Source of the DNA: Mesorhizobium koreense
GTDB taxonomy: Bacteria > Pseudomonadota > Alphaproteobacteria > Rhizobiales > Rhizobiaceae
Reading direction: 5' to 3'
DNA: 64,000 nt
NCBI RefSeq assembly: GCF_031656215.1
Contig: NZ_CP134228.1
Span: 4,483,001 to 4,547,000 of the forward strand
Shown: one piece after another, positions 25,438-34,145 of the stretch
Layout of the letters: the number at the start of each line of letters is the position of its first letter
Position numbering within the stretch: the stretch's first letter is position 1
Position numbers and translations under genes: made by a program
Notes under the pieces: generated by a model
Seen by the model: the letters and a program-made list of their open reading frames with translations, nothing else
The model's database searches: none
Told to the model about the DNA's origin: nothing

Positions 25438-26490
25438 CTAATGGCGCGAAAAGTCGAGCTTCACCTCGCGGCCCCTGGCAAGCGCTTCTTCGGCGGCCAG
25501 ACAGACCAGAATGCGCTTGCGCGCCTCCTCGCCCGTCACGATCGGCCGGTTTGCCTTGAATGCCTCCACTGCCAGGCAAAGCTCTTGGTCGAGTTCGAAC
25601 AGTTCGCCGGACGCGGCGGCTTCGATCTTCTCCGCCTTGTCCCGGCCCTTCCTCTGCACCTTGATCTCGAAGGAAGGTTCGCGCGTGCGGTCCTCGGCGC
25701 CGGACCACCAGGTCCGGATCGAGCCGTCCGTACCAACGAGTTCCATGACGTGATGATGCTCGAAGCCGGCAAGGCTCTGCGTGATGACGGCGTAGGCGCC
25801 GCCCGGCCAGTGCATGACCGTCGAGAAATTGTGCGCCATCGCCGCTTCATTGCCTTCCGTGCCAGGCGCCGGACGCCCGTTACCGAAAGCGACGAGACGG
25901 TTGGGGTCGCCGAGTTCCTCGAAATACCACATCACCGAATCGAAGAAATGGACCGGCTCCTCCAGGATCCACGAGCCGACCTGATCGCGCTTGTAGCGCC
26001 AGCCTCCCGACCCCTGCCGATAGGGAAAACGAAACAGGCTGACATTGGCGTAAAGCGGCCGCCCGATAGCGCCTTCCGCCACCAGTTCCTTCAGCCTGCC
26101 CCATTGTGTCGAGAGGCGGAACTCATGGCCGATGCTCAATACCTTGCCGGAAGCTCCGGCTGCGTCAAGAAGATGGTCGCAGGCAGCGACGCTGAGCGCC
26201 ATCGGCTTTTCGAGCAGGACATGCTTCCCCGCCTCGAGCGCAGCGACCCCGATCTCTTCATGCATGTGATTGGGCACGACGATATCGACGGCTTCAATCG
26301 AGGCGTCGGCCAGAAGCGACTTGTAATCGCGATAGATCGGAATGTCCGGGAAGCGCTTGCGGGCGGCGGCGGCCGTCGCCTCGCTCTGGCAAGCGATCGC
26401 GGCGAGTTCCGCGCCCGGCGCCTTGGCGATCGCCTCCGCGTGATGGGTGCCCCAAAGACCGTACCCGATAAGACCGAAGCGCAAATCCAT
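25438..26490 (-). CDS. Gfo/Idh/MocA family oxidoreductase
   Basis: A 350-residue NAD(P)-dependent sugar oxidoreductase. The N-terminal fold is LRFGLIGYGLWGTHHAEAI with the GxGxxG-like pattern, and the family hallmark EKPMALS occurs near residue 97. The substrate-binding alpha/beta domain follows. I chose the ATG at 26490 because GGGGAGG lies just upstream and the dinucleotide fold starts there. It is the first gene of an eight-gene minus-strand operon, with the LacI operator 30 bases before the start codon. It likely oxidises a hydroxyl of the imported sugar, the usual role of the family. Confidence 0.9.
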   Translation of the reverse strand: MDLRFGLIGYGLWGTHHAEAIAKAPGAELAAIACQSEATAAAARKRFPDIPIYRDYKSLLADASIEAVDIVVPNHMHEEIGVAALEAGKHVLLEKPMALSVAACDHLLDAAGASGKVLSIGHEFRLSTQWGRLKELVAEGAIGRPLYANVSLFRFPYRQGSGGWRYKRDQVGSWILEEPVHFFDSVMWYFEELGDPNRLVAFGNGRPAPGTEGNEAAMAHNFSTVMHWPGGAYAVITQSLAGFEHHHVMELVGTDGSIRTWWSGAEDRTREPSFEIKVQRKGRDKAEKIEAAASGELFELDQELCLAVEAFKANRPIVTGEEARKRILVCLAAEEALARGREVKLDFSRH

Positions 26491-26519
26491 CCTCCCCGAA
26501 TTCGCCGCCGCAGTGTAAC

Positions 26520-26533
26520 TGTAACCGATTACA
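26520..26533. promoter_or_regulatory. LacI-type operator, copy 2
   Basis: TGTAACCGATTACA differs from a perfect palindrome at one pair and from copy 1 at one base. It lies 30 bases upstream of the Gfo/Idh start, positioned to repress the long sugar operon. Confidence 0.82.
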
Positions 26534-26583
26534 AACAGTAGACAGCAAAGCCCAATCACTGTCAACCGGCCGAGCCGCACTGC

Positions 26584-27657
26584 TCAACTTTCCGGCGCCG
26601 GCCCCGTCGAGCCTCGCAGGATCAATCTCACCTCGACTTCCGTCGCATGGGTGACGGTCTGCCCCGCGATGCTGTCGATAAGATGGTCCGCCGCCAACTG
26701 GCCGATTTCCCGCGCCGGCAGCGCCATCGTCGTCAGGCCCGGAGGCAATTGCGAGGCCCAGTCCAGATCGTCGAACCCGGCTATGGAAAGGTCCTGCGGC
26801 ACGCGGTAACCAAGCGCCTGCGCTTCAAGCAGCGCGCCGAAAGCAAGCACGTCGTTGCCGCATACAATAGCCGTCGGGCGCGGCTTACCGCTCATCAGCG
26901 CTCTCAGCCCCTGTCGCCCCTGCTGCACCCGGTACGGACCCTCGATAGTCCTCTCCGCGGGCAGATCGAGCCCACGTGCCGCAAGCGCCCGGCGCACGCC
27001 CTTCACACGACCGCTGGCGCGATCGCTGACCTGATTGGGACCGGCGATCATCGCGAAGACCCGGTGGCCGAGGTCGAGCAGATGCTCGGTCAGCCGCGCC
27101 GCAGCGGCCTGGTTGTCGAAACCGATATTGGGATGGGGCGAGCGCGGGTCATAAATGGCGGTGTTGACGAAGGGAATACCGCGCTTCTCCATGAGCTGGT
27201 AGAGCGCTGGGTGGTGCAGTTCACCTTCCAGCATAAGCCCGTCCACACCAGCCTCTATGAGGTTCCGGCATTGAGCCAGTTCCAGTTCCAGATCATATTC
27301 GAACAAAGCCAAGAGGACATTGTAGCCGCGTTCCCGGCAACGCTTCTGCAGCGCCGCCACCTTGCTGGCGCGGGTAGCGTTGTCGACCGTGGGAATGATT
27401 GCGCCGATGGCGTGCGAGCGACGCATCGACAGCGCCCTTGCTGCGCCGTGCCGGATATAGCCGAGTTCACGGACCGCGCTCTCGACGCGTGCGCGTATAT
27501 CCGGCCGGACGCTGGCTGGCTCGTTGAGGAAGCGCGATACGGTGGCTGTCGAGACCCCGGCCGAAAGAGCTACATCGCGAACGCCCGGAAACCGGCGAAC
27601 GTCGCCAGGGCCGTTCCTTGTCGAGGAGCTTTCTCCGTCGTTCCGCGGGGTTTTCAT
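26584..27657 (-). CDS. LacI family transcriptional regulator
   Basis: A 357-residue repressor. The helix-turn-helix and hinge helix lie about residues 24-70 (VRDVALSAGVSTATVSRFLN, then RARVESAVRELGY). A periplasmic-binding-protein-like effector domain follows, with IGAIIPTVDN as its first strand. I chose the ATG at 27657; upstream in-frame residues cover the operator and are not LacI-like. Three near-identical palindromes lie upstream of this gene, the Gfo/Idh operon and the kinase-aldolase unit, so it probably controls all three and itself. The effector is presumably the imported sugar or a phosphorylated intermediate. It also sits 3 bases after the stop of nothing transcribed with it: the next gene reads away as a separate promoter. 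Confidence 0.9.
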   Translation of the reverse strand: MKTPRNDGESSSTRNGPGDVRRFPGVRDVALSAGVSTATVSRFLNEPASVRPDIRARVESAVRELGYIRHGAARALSMRRSHAIGAIIPTVDNATRASKVAALQKRCRERGYNVLLALFEYDLELELAQCRNLIEAGVDGLMLEGELHHPALYQLMEKRGIPFVNTAIYDPRSPHPNIGFDNQAAAARLTEHLLDLGHRVFAMIAGPNQVSDRASGRVKGVRRALAARGLDLPAERTIEGPYRVQQGRQGLRALMSGKPRPTAIVCGNDVLAFGALLEAQALGYRVPQDLSIAGFDDLDWASQLPPGLTTMALPAREIGQLAADHLIDSIAGQTVTHATEVEVRLILRGSTGPAPES

Positions 27658-27692
27658 CTTGATCTCGACTAAAGAAAAAAGGCCTGTTACGC

Positions 27693-27706
27693 TGTAATCG
27701 GTTACA
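27693..27706. promoter_or_regulatory. LacI-type operator, copy 3
   Basis: TGTAATCGGTTACA lies in the 105-base divergent gap between the LacI gene and the ABC ATPase gene, 36 bases before the LacI ATG and 57 before the ATPase start. It could regulate both directions, giving autoregulation. Confidence 0.82.
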
Positions 27707-27762
27707 GAATGCACTATCGCCGTGCTTCTGTGAAGAGAGGCAGAGCGGGTCAGGAGGAGCGT

Positions 27763-28857
27763 TTGGCCACAGTCAATCTGCGCCAGGTCGTCAAGCGCTT
27801 CGGCGCGGTCGAGGTCGTCCATGGCATCGACCTCGATATCGCCGACACCGAATTTCTGGTTCTGGTCGGCCCGTCTGGCTGCGGCAAGAGCACCCTACTG
27901 CGCATGGTCGCGGGATTGGAGGACGTCTCTTCCGGCGAAATCCGGATCGACGGCAAAACGGTCAACGAGGTACAGCCGAAAAACCGTGACATCGCCATGG
28001 TCTTTCAGGACTACGCCCTCTATCCGCACCTCAATGTCTTCCGCAACATGTCCTTCGCGCTCGAGGTGCAGGGCAAGCCGAAGGATCAGATCAGCGCGCT
28101 CGTCAAACGCGCCGCGGATATTCTGGACATCGCGCATCTGTTCGACCGCCTTCCCGGCCAACTCTCCGGCGGCCAACGCCAGCGTGTCGCGATGGGACGG
28201 GCGCTGGTGCGCAATCCGAAGGTTTTCCTGTTCGACGAACCCTTGTCTAACCTCGACGCGAAGCTGCGCTCCGACATGCGCATCGAGATCAAGAAACTGC
28301 ATCAGGAGGTGCGGACGACGGTTATCTACGTCACGCATGACCAGGTCGAGGCGATGACGCTCGCCGACCGCATCGTGGTCATGCGTTCGGGCCATATGGA
28401 ACAGATCGGAACGCCGGACGACGTCTACAATCGCCCGGCGACGCTGTTCGTCGCCGGCTTCATCGGCGCGCCGCGCATGAACCAGATCGCCTGCCGTCTG
28501 GCGGCGGATGGTGGGGCGACAGCCGAAACGGAGGACGGCATCCGCTTCCCCCTCACCCGCTATCGCCGCGATGCGCTCGGCGATGCGGACCGCAAGCTGG
28601 TCCTTGGGCTGCGGCCGGAAAACTTCGCGATAGCTGGCGAAGACAACCCGCTTTCCTTCGAGGCCGTCATCCGCTTCGTAGAACCGCTCGGCTCAGATAC
28701 GCTTGTCTTCTTTCCGCTCGGCGGGACCGAGATCATCGCGCGCCTGCCGCCTTCGCCTGATCTCAAATCCGGCAAGACGATCCGTCTTGCCGCCGATCCG
28801 GACAAGCCGCATCTGTTCGATGCCGAAACCGGAAAACTGATCGCACCGGCTTCCTGA
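27763..28857 (+). CDS. ugpC: Sugar ABC transporter ATP-binding protein (UgpC/MalK type)
   Basis: A 364-residue ATPase of the CUT1 family. Walker A GPSGCGKST is at 36-44, the signature LSGGQRQR near 136-143 and Walker B VFLFDEP shortly after; a C-terminal OB/TOBE regulatory domain ends PHLFDAETGKLI. The start is a TTG at 27763 with AGGAGG five bases upstream; the upstream ATG at 27709 adds 18 residues that do not resemble the family. It is the only intact ATPase of the LacI regulon and likely serves the permeases encoded at 22334-24113. The symbol is a family label, not proof of glycerol phosphate transport. Confidence 0.9.
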   Translation: MATVNLRQVVKRFGAVEVVHGIDLDIADTEFLVLVGPSGCGKSTLLRMVAGLEDVSSGEIRIDGKTVNEVQPKNRDIAMVFQDYALYPHLNVFRNMSFALEVQGKPKDQISALVKRAADILDIAHLFDRLPGQLSGGQRQRVAMGRALVRNPKVFLFDEPLSNLDAKLRSDMRIEIKKLHQEVRTTVIYVTHDQVEAMTLADRIVVMRSGHMEQIGTPDDVYNRPATLFVAGFIGAPRMNQIACRLAADGGATAETEDGIRFPLTRYRRDALGDADRKLVLGLRPENFAIAGEDNPLSFEAVIRFVEPLGSDTLVFFPLGGTEIIARLPPSPDLKSGKTIRLAADPDKPHLFDAETGKLIAPAS

Positions 28858-28866
28858 GAGACTTTC

Positions 28867-29718
28867 ATGGATAAAAAGAATCCACTGGCAATCGCCAAGG
28901 AAGATGTCGGGCGCGGATCCCCCATCGGGTTCGAAGCCGTTGCGGACAACGCGACGGTGATCCGGCGCTTTGCCGATGATCTCATGGCCGAATACCTTGC
29001 CGCAAAGGCCGCCGGTCGGGAGAAGGTGGTTTTCATCCTGCCGGTAGGGCCGGTAGGGCAGTATGAATTGTGGGCACAGGACTGCAATGACAAGCGCGTC
29101 AGCCTGAAGGATCTCGTGCTCGTCAACATGGACGAATATTTGACGCCCGACGGCGGGGACTTCATTCCCCTTTCCAATCCGCTGAGCTTCCGTGCCCATA
29201 TGGAGCGCAATTTCTTTGCCCGGCTCGATGCCGACCTGGCACCGCCGCCGGGAGCACGGCATTTCCCCGATCCGCGCAATCCGCAAGCAACCGGCGATCT
29301 GATCGACAGGCTTGGAGGGGTCGATGTCTGTTTCGGCGGCGTCGGCATTACCGGCCATCTCGCCTTCAATGACCCGCCCGAGCCCGGCGAGCCGTTGGAC
29401 CGGGCGGCTTTTGCCGCGCTGCCGACGCGGGTGGTGCGGCTGTCGCGCGAGACTCGGCTTATCAACTCCATCACGGCCGCGTCGGGCAATATCGACTATA
29501 TCCCTGAACTGGCGGTCACCGTCGGTATGAAAGAGATATTGGCAAGCCGTAAGGTCCGCATCTTCATGAACCGGACATGGCAGTGCGCAATCGTGCGCAA
29601 GCTGTTGCACGGTCCCGTGACGCCGACGGTACCGGCGTCATTGTTGCAGGATCACCCGGACGCCCGCGTGGTGGCGGCCGATGTTGTCACGGATTTGCCC
29701 CTTCCCCAATTGCACTGA
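28867..29718 (+). CDS. Glucosamine-6-phosphate deaminase/isomerase (NagB)-like protein
   Basis: A 283-residue protein with the NagB/6-phosphogluconolactonase fold. The early block VVFILPVGPVGQYE (about 56-69) replaces the usual LGLPTGxTP. LVNMDEYL (about 85-92) gives the catalytic aspartate region, and FGGVGITGHLAFNDP (about 156-170) matches the second active-site block of NagB. NagB converts glucosamine-6-phosphate to fructose-6-phosphate and ammonia. The modified phosphate loop suggests a different substrate. It is nine bases behind the ATPase gene, so it falls under LacI operator copy 3. In a pathway with a deacetylase, deamination of an amino sugar phosphate would fit. Confidence 0.8.
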   Translation: MDKKNPLAIAKEDVGRGSPIGFEAVADNATVIRRFADDLMAEYLAAKAAGREKVVFILPVGPVGQYELWAQDCNDKRVSLKDLVLVNMDEYLTPDGGDFIPLSNPLSFRAHMERNFFARLDADLAPPPGARHFPDPRNPQATGDLIDRLGGVDVCFGGVGITGHLAFNDPPEPGEPLDRAAFAALPTRVVRLSRETRLINSITAASGNIDYIPELAVTVGMKEILASRKVRIFMNRTWQCAIVRKLLHGPVTPTVPASLLQDHPDARVVAADVVTDLPLPQLH

Positions 29719-29739
29719 CGGTCCTTCTGCTCCGCGCCC

Positions 29740-31485
29740 TCAAAATATCTCCGGCTCGGGCACCGGCGCTGTTCCGGCGAGGAAATCGAAGTCGCAGCCC
29801 TTGTCGGCCTGGCTGACATGTGCCTGGTAAAGCGCCGCGAAGGAACGCGAGTAGCGCTCGGGCGGTGACCATTCTCTGCGGCGCCGATAGAGTTCTTCCG
29901 CATCGACCAGCATATCGAGCGTGCCTGCCTCGGCGTCGAGGCGGATGCGATCACCGGTTTTCAAAAGCGCGAGCGGGCCGCCGACGGCGGATTCCGGCGC
30001 GACATGCAGGACACAGGTGCCGTAATGCGTGCCGCTCATGCGTCCATCCGAAATGCGCACCATGTCGGTGACGCCCTTCTGCTGCAGCTTTTTCGGGATC
30101 TGGAGATTGCCCCATTCCGGCATGCCAGGGGCGCCGACCGGCCCCGCCCCACGCAGGACAAGGATTGTATCGGCCGTGACATCGAGATCGGGGTCGTCGA
30201 CACGCCTGCGCATATCTTCCGGCCCGTCGAATACGAGCGCGGCACCTTCATGGCGAAGGAGATGCGGGCTGGCCGCCGAGGTCTTCATCACCGCGCCGTC
30301 GGGAGCAAGATTGCCTCTGAGCAGCACCAGCGTACGGCCTTTCGCGATCGGTATTACGGGGTTGGCCGGAGTGCGGATGACATCATCGTTCCAGCACTCC
30401 GCCCCTGCGATCGCTTCGCCAAGCGTACGCCCTTCCACGGTTATCGCGGAGAGATCGAGATGCTCGCCGATGCGTGCCAGAAGTGCTTTCATGCCGCCGG
30501 CGAAATAAAAGTCCTCCATAAGATTGTCGCCGGAGGGAAAAAGATTGGCGAGAACCGGAATGCGGGCCGAGACCTGAGCCATGTCATCGAGCGTCAGCTC
30601 GACTCCTGCGCGCCCGGCAATCGCGATCAGATGGATGGCGGCATTCGTCGAGCCGCCGAGCGCCATATAGGCGGCGATACCATTCATGATCGCTGACCGG
30701 GTCAGGATATCGGTCGGCTTCAGGTCCTCCCAGATCATTTCCACGATACGGGAACCCGCGAACGATACCATCCGAGCATGACCCGAATCCACGGCGGGGA
30801 TCGACGACGCCCCCGTGATCGTTATTCCCATCGCATCGGCGATCGAAGTCATCGTCGAGGCCGTGCCCATCGTGTTGCAGGTTCCGGCGGAGCGTGTCAT
30901 GCGGCCTTCAAGATCGATCCACTGGTCCTCACTGATCCTGCCAAGCCGCAATTCCTCCCAGTATTTTTTCGTGTGCGTGCCCGCACCAGCCTTGACGCCG
31001 TGCCATTGGCCATTCGACATCGGTCCCGCCGGACAGAAGATCGCCGGAAGGCCCATGCTGATCGCGCCCATCAGAAGACCGGGCGTGGACTTGTCGCAGC
31101 CGCCAAGGAGCACCGCTCCGTCGATCGGGTGCGAGCGCAGAAGTTCTTCCGTCTCCATGGCGAGGAAGTTGCGATAGAGCATGGTGCTCGGCTTCACCAT
31201 TACCTCGCCGACGGAGAGCGCCGGCAATTCGACCGGATAGCCGCCCGCCTGCCAGACGCCGCGCTTGGCGGCTTCGGCACGGTCGCGCAGATGCGCATGG
31301 CAGGGGCTCATCTCGCTCCATGTGTTGATGATGCCGATTACAGGCCGGCCCATGAATTCCTCGCGCCGCATGCCCATCTGCTGGGTGCGCTGGCGATGCG
31401 AAAACGCGCGAATATCGCTTGCGGCGAACCAGCGCTGGCTGCGCAAATCCTCGATGCGCTTTCTAGGCTGTTTCAGATTACCCAT
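29740..31485 (-). CDS. IlvD/Edd family sugar-acid dehydratase (L-arabinonate dehydratase-like)
   Basis: A 581-residue [Fe-S] dehydratase. The three cluster cysteines are Cys62 (SEMSPCHAHL), Cys130 (LGGCDKSTPG) and Cys203 (SAGTCNTMGTAS). PEWGNLQIPKKL and RISDGRMSGTHYGTCVLHV mark the C-terminal domain. The length and sequence match the sugar-acid branch (arabinonate, xylonate or related dehydratases) rather than valine biosynthesis. It removes water from an aldonate to give a 2-keto-3-deoxy acid. It is the last gene of a four-gene unit with a GntR regulator, HpcH aldolase and SMP-30 lactonase, and converges on the NagB-like gene after 21 bases. Confidence 0.9.
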   Translation of the reverse strand: MGNLKQPRKRIEDLRSQRWFAASDIRAFSHRQRTQQMGMRREEFMGRPVIGIINTWSEMSPCHAHLRDRAEAAKRGVWQAGGYPVELPALSVGEVMVKPSTMLYRNFLAMETEELLRSHPIDGAVLLGGCDKSTPGLLMGAISMGLPAIFCPAGPMSNGQWHGVKAGAGTHTKKYWEELRLGRISEDQWIDLEGRMTRSAGTCNTMGTASTMTSIADAMGITITGASSIPAVDSGHARMVSFAGSRIVEMIWEDLKPTDILTRSAIMNGIAAYMALGGSTNAAIHLIAIAGRAGVELTLDDMAQVSARIPVLANLFPSGDNLMEDFYFAGGMKALLARIGEHLDLSAITVEGRTLGEAIAGAECWNDDVIRTPANPVIPIAKGRTLVLLRGNLAPDGAVMKTSAASPHLLRHEGAALVFDGPEDMRRRVDDPDLDVTADTILVLRGAGPVGAPGMPEWGNLQIPKKLQQKGVTDMVRISDGRMSGTHYGTCVLHVAPESAVGGPLALLKTGDRIRLDAEAGTLDMLVDAEELYRRRREWSPPERYSRSFAALYQAHVSQADKGCDFDFLAGTAPVPEPEIF

Positions 31486-31553
31486 GGCGTATCATCCTTC
31501 CAATTCAATCGTGCCTTATTAGACCGTCACGCGGCAGCGGACGATACCGTCCA

Positions 31554-32447
31554 TCATCGAAACGGATTCGCAGGAAGCCCTGTTATCCCGACATCGAGCG
31601 CGATCAAGCGACCGGCGAGTGGCTGGCTTTCCGGATCGGTCAGATGGGCGGAGGCCGAGGTCACATAGATGGTCTGGTAGTCCGGCCCTCCAAAGGCGAG
31701 CTTGGTAGGGCGCTCTACCGGAAGGCGCACGACAAGATCGAGTTCGCCGCGCGGCGTATAGCGAAGCAACTGGCTTCCCCAAACAGCCGCCGCCCAATAG
31801 CAGCCTTCCGCGTCTACTGCTGCGCCATCCGGACGGCCCTGGCTCTCACTGAGTTTGGCGAAGACGCTACACTCGCCGAGCAGCCCCGTCTCGGGATCAT
31901 AGCTGGCCTTCCAGACGGTCCGATGGGGCGTATCGGCCAGATAGAGCGTCCTGCCGTCGGGGCTGAAGGCGAGGCCGTTCGGGATGGACAGGCCGGAAAG
32001 AAGACCGGTCTTCCCGCCCTCACCGTCGACCAGATAGAAATTACCGACCGGATCCGGGGTCGTGCCCTGCGGCGCCGGGCGCATGGTTCCTACGATCAGA
32101 CGCCCGTTCAGATCACAGACGGCGTCATTCGTTCGGCTTGACGGATCGTCGGGCTCGATCTCGATGAAAGTGGCTGCCGTCTCCGTTCGAAGGTCGAAAC
32201 GTTGGATCGAATCGGCTTGCCCGACCAGCAGCTTTCCATCGCTGCAAGGCTGCACGAAACCAGCCTGCTGCGGGAACAAAAAGCGCTTCGTCTGCCCATC
32301 CGAAGCGTCGGTGGAAAAAAGCGCGTGACCGGGGATATCGACCCAGTGAAGCCTGTTCGCGGTAGCGTCATAAAACACGCTTTCGCCAAGGAGCGCTTTT
32401 GCCTCGCCGATGACCTCGATGGCCGGCGTCAGGACGCGCACTGGCAT
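31554..32447 (-). CDS. SMP-30/gluconolactonase family lactonase
   Basis: A 297-residue six-bladed beta-propeller. The metal ligands of the family can be placed at Glu in LLGESVFYD, Asn in SRTNDAVCD, Asn in SIPNGLAFS and Asp in GRPDGAAVD. It hydrolyses a sugar lactone to the aldonate, after the dehydrogenase and before the dehydratase. It lies four bases downstream of the aldolase gene and 68 bases before the dehydratase gene in the same unit. Confidence 0.9.
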   Translation of the reverse strand: MPVRVLTPAIEVIGEAKALLGESVFYDATANRLHWVDIPGHALFSTDASDGQTKRFLFPQQAGFVQPCSDGKLLVGQADSIQRFDLRTETAATFIEIEPDDPSSRTNDAVCDLNGRLIVGTMRPAPQGTTPDPVGNFYLVDGEGGKTGLLSGLSIPNGLAFSPDGRTLYLADTPHRTVWKASYDPETGLLGECSVFAKLSESQGRPDGAAVDAEGCYWAAAVWGSQLLRYTPRGELDLVVRLPVERPTKLAFGGPDYQTIYVTSASAHLTDPESQPLAGRLIALDVGITGLPANPFR

Positions 32448-32451
32448 CGCC

Positions 32452-33216
32452 TTATCCGCGCTCGATCGCTTTCACCTCGGCGCGCGCGGCTCCCATCATG
32501 AGGCCTAGGTCGGAGCCCGAGGCGACCCAGTTAAAGCCGTAGCCGAAATAATCCGATGCGCGCGCCGCGCCTGAGGCCAGGATGCCGGTCGGCTTGCCCA
32601 CGGCGGCGCATGCCTCTGCCGCTTTCGCCAGGGCTTCCTGCACCGAGGGATGGTCGACCTGGCCGATCAACCCCATGCTGGCGGAGAGATCGGAAGGCCC
32701 GATGAAAATGCTGTCCACACCCGGCACCGCCGCGATCTCGGCAAGGTTGGCCACCGCCTCTATGGTTTCCAGTTGCAGCACAACGCACAATTCGTCCGCC
32801 GCCTTGCCGAAATAGCCGCCGACGCCGCCGAAGCGCGTCGCCCGGCTCATCCCGGCGACGCCACGCACGCCATCCGGCGGATAACGCGTCGCCGCCACGG
32901 CGCGGCGCGCCTCTTCCGCATTCTGGATATAAGGGAACATGATCGAATTGGCGCCGATGTCGAGCACCTGCTTGACGACGACAATGTCGTTCCAGGGCAA
33001 TCTGACCAGCGGCGCGGCGGAGGTTCCGGCAACCGCCTGCAGGAGCGGCAAAAGGCGGGGGACGTCGTTTGGCGCATGCTCCATGTCGAGCACGACGAAG
33101 TCATAACCGGCGCAGCCGAGCGCTTCGGCGACCAGCGGACTGCCGCTCATCGACCAGACCCCCAGCGCGCCCTTGCGCTGCATGGCTTTCTTGAAATGGT
33201 TGACGGGCAGTTCCAT
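32452..33216 (-). CDS. HpcH/HpaI family 2-keto-3-deoxy sugar acid aldolase
   Basis: A 254-residue class II pyruvate aldolase. Family blocks are VVLDMEHAPND (about 38-48), PLVRLPWND, QVLDIGANSIMFPYIQ (about 82-97), VLQLETIEAV and IFIGPSDLSASMG. The metal-binding Glu and Asp lie in the last two. It splits a 2-keto-3-deoxy acid into pyruvate and an aldehyde (glycolaldehyde, lactaldehyde or glyceraldehyde). I chose the ATG at 33216 behind a GA-rich site; a start at 33264 adds non-family residues. It follows the GntR gene by 48 bases. Confidence 0.9.
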   Translation of the reverse strand: MELPVNHFKKAMQRKGALGVWSMSGSPLVAEALGCAGYDFVVLDMEHAPNDVPRLLPLLQAVAGTSAAPLVRLPWNDIVVVKQVLDIGANSIMFPYIQNAEEARRAVAATRYPPDGVRGVAGMSRATRFGGVGGYFGKAADELCVVLQLETIEAVANLAEIAAVPGVDSIFIGPSDLSASMGLIGQVDHPSVQEALAKAAEACAAVGKPTGILASGAARASDYFGYGFNWVASGSDLGLMMGAARAEVKAIERG

Positions 33217-33264
33217 GCTTCTTCGTTCCTTCGATATCGGTTGGCCGGAAATCGCGGCGTGCAA

Positions 33265-34014
33265 TCATCTGCTCGCGGTCGCCGTCGGGGACGACAGTCC
33301 TGCCGCGGCGGCGTCGCCGGCCGCCGTCTGCCGCGCCAGCCACGCGCGGTAGTCGCGGCCTGTATTAGCGATGTGAACGCCGAGGAGTTCGTTGAATTTT
33401 CTCTCCTCCCCCGCCTCCAGCAACCGGTACAGGCGGCGATGGGTTTCCAGCGAGCGATCGACAACCTGCGTGTCGTCATGCGCGCGGCTGCGCAGTGCCC
33501 CGATTTTCGCGGCGATGAGACCGTAGGCCGAAACGAGGTAGGAATTGCCTGCGCCTTCGATCAGGGCCATGTGGAAATCGGCGTCGAGCCTCCGATAGGT
33601 CTGGAACGCCTCGCGGGCGATGGCGCGGTCCATCGCTTCCAGTATCTTCGCCATATGGCGCAGGACGGGCGCTTTGTCGGAGAGGAAGATCAGCCGGGCC
33701 GCCTCCGTCTCCAGCAGCCGGCGAAATCCGGCGATCTGATCGATCTCCCGGTCCTCGATGCGGAAAATCGACGTCCCGCGCTGAGGGTCGATCTGGACCA
33801 GCCCCTCACGCCTCAGCTGCATCAATGCCTCCCGGACGGGCGTCTTGGAGATGCCGAGCATCTTGGACAGCCTGATCTCGGACAGCTGGTCGCCGAGCTT
33901 CAGGCGCCCTTCGATGATGGCGTCGCGCAATTCCCGCCCCGCCATCTCGGACAGCGATTCAGGCCGGTTCAGTTTTTCAAGACTCAAGGGTTCGACCTCC
34001 GGATAGAGCTTCAT
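33265..34014 (-). CDS. GntR family regulator with FCD domain
   Basis: A 249-residue regulator. The winged helix (about 20-85) includes LSEIRLSKMLGISKTPVREA. The helical FCD domain has the metal-ligand pattern DADFHMALI, ETHRRLY and LGVHIANTG. It heads the minus-strand catabolic unit and faces the importer operon across 131 bases that hold a strong dyad (34042-34065). It probably responds to a sugar acid of the encoded pathway and controls both divergent units. Confidence 0.88.
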   Translation of the reverse strand: MKLYPEVEPLSLEKLNRPESLSEMAGRELRDAIIEGRLKLGDQLSEIRLSKMLGISKTPVREALMQLRREGLVQIDPQRGTSIFRIEDREIDQIAGFRRLLETEAARLIFLSDKAPVLRHMAKILEAMDRAIAREAFQTYRRLDADFHMALIEGAGNSYLVSAYGLIAAKIGALRSRAHDDTQVVDRSLETHRRLYRLLEAGEERKFNELLGVHIANTGRDYRAWLARQTAAGDAAAAGLSSPTATASR

Positions 34015-34041
34015 TAGCGGAATTTTCTTTCTCCGGATAGA

Positions 34042-34065
34042 CAGTATCTGGAATATCAGATACTG
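34042..34065. promoter_or_regulatory. Candidate GntR operator between the divergent sugar-acid units
   Basis: CAGTATCTG (34042-34050), six bases, CAGATACTG (34057-34065) is a perfect 9-base inverted repeat. It begins 28 bases upstream of the GntR start codon and lies about 80 bases before the binding-protein start, so one site could govern both promoters. Confidence 0.68.
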
Positions 34066-34145
34066 ATCAGGTGGTTGCTGGTCCGTTATCGCTTCCGAAG
34101 CTGGGAAATGGTGGGATGCGGCATGTTAACAATTGGGAGGTTCCA

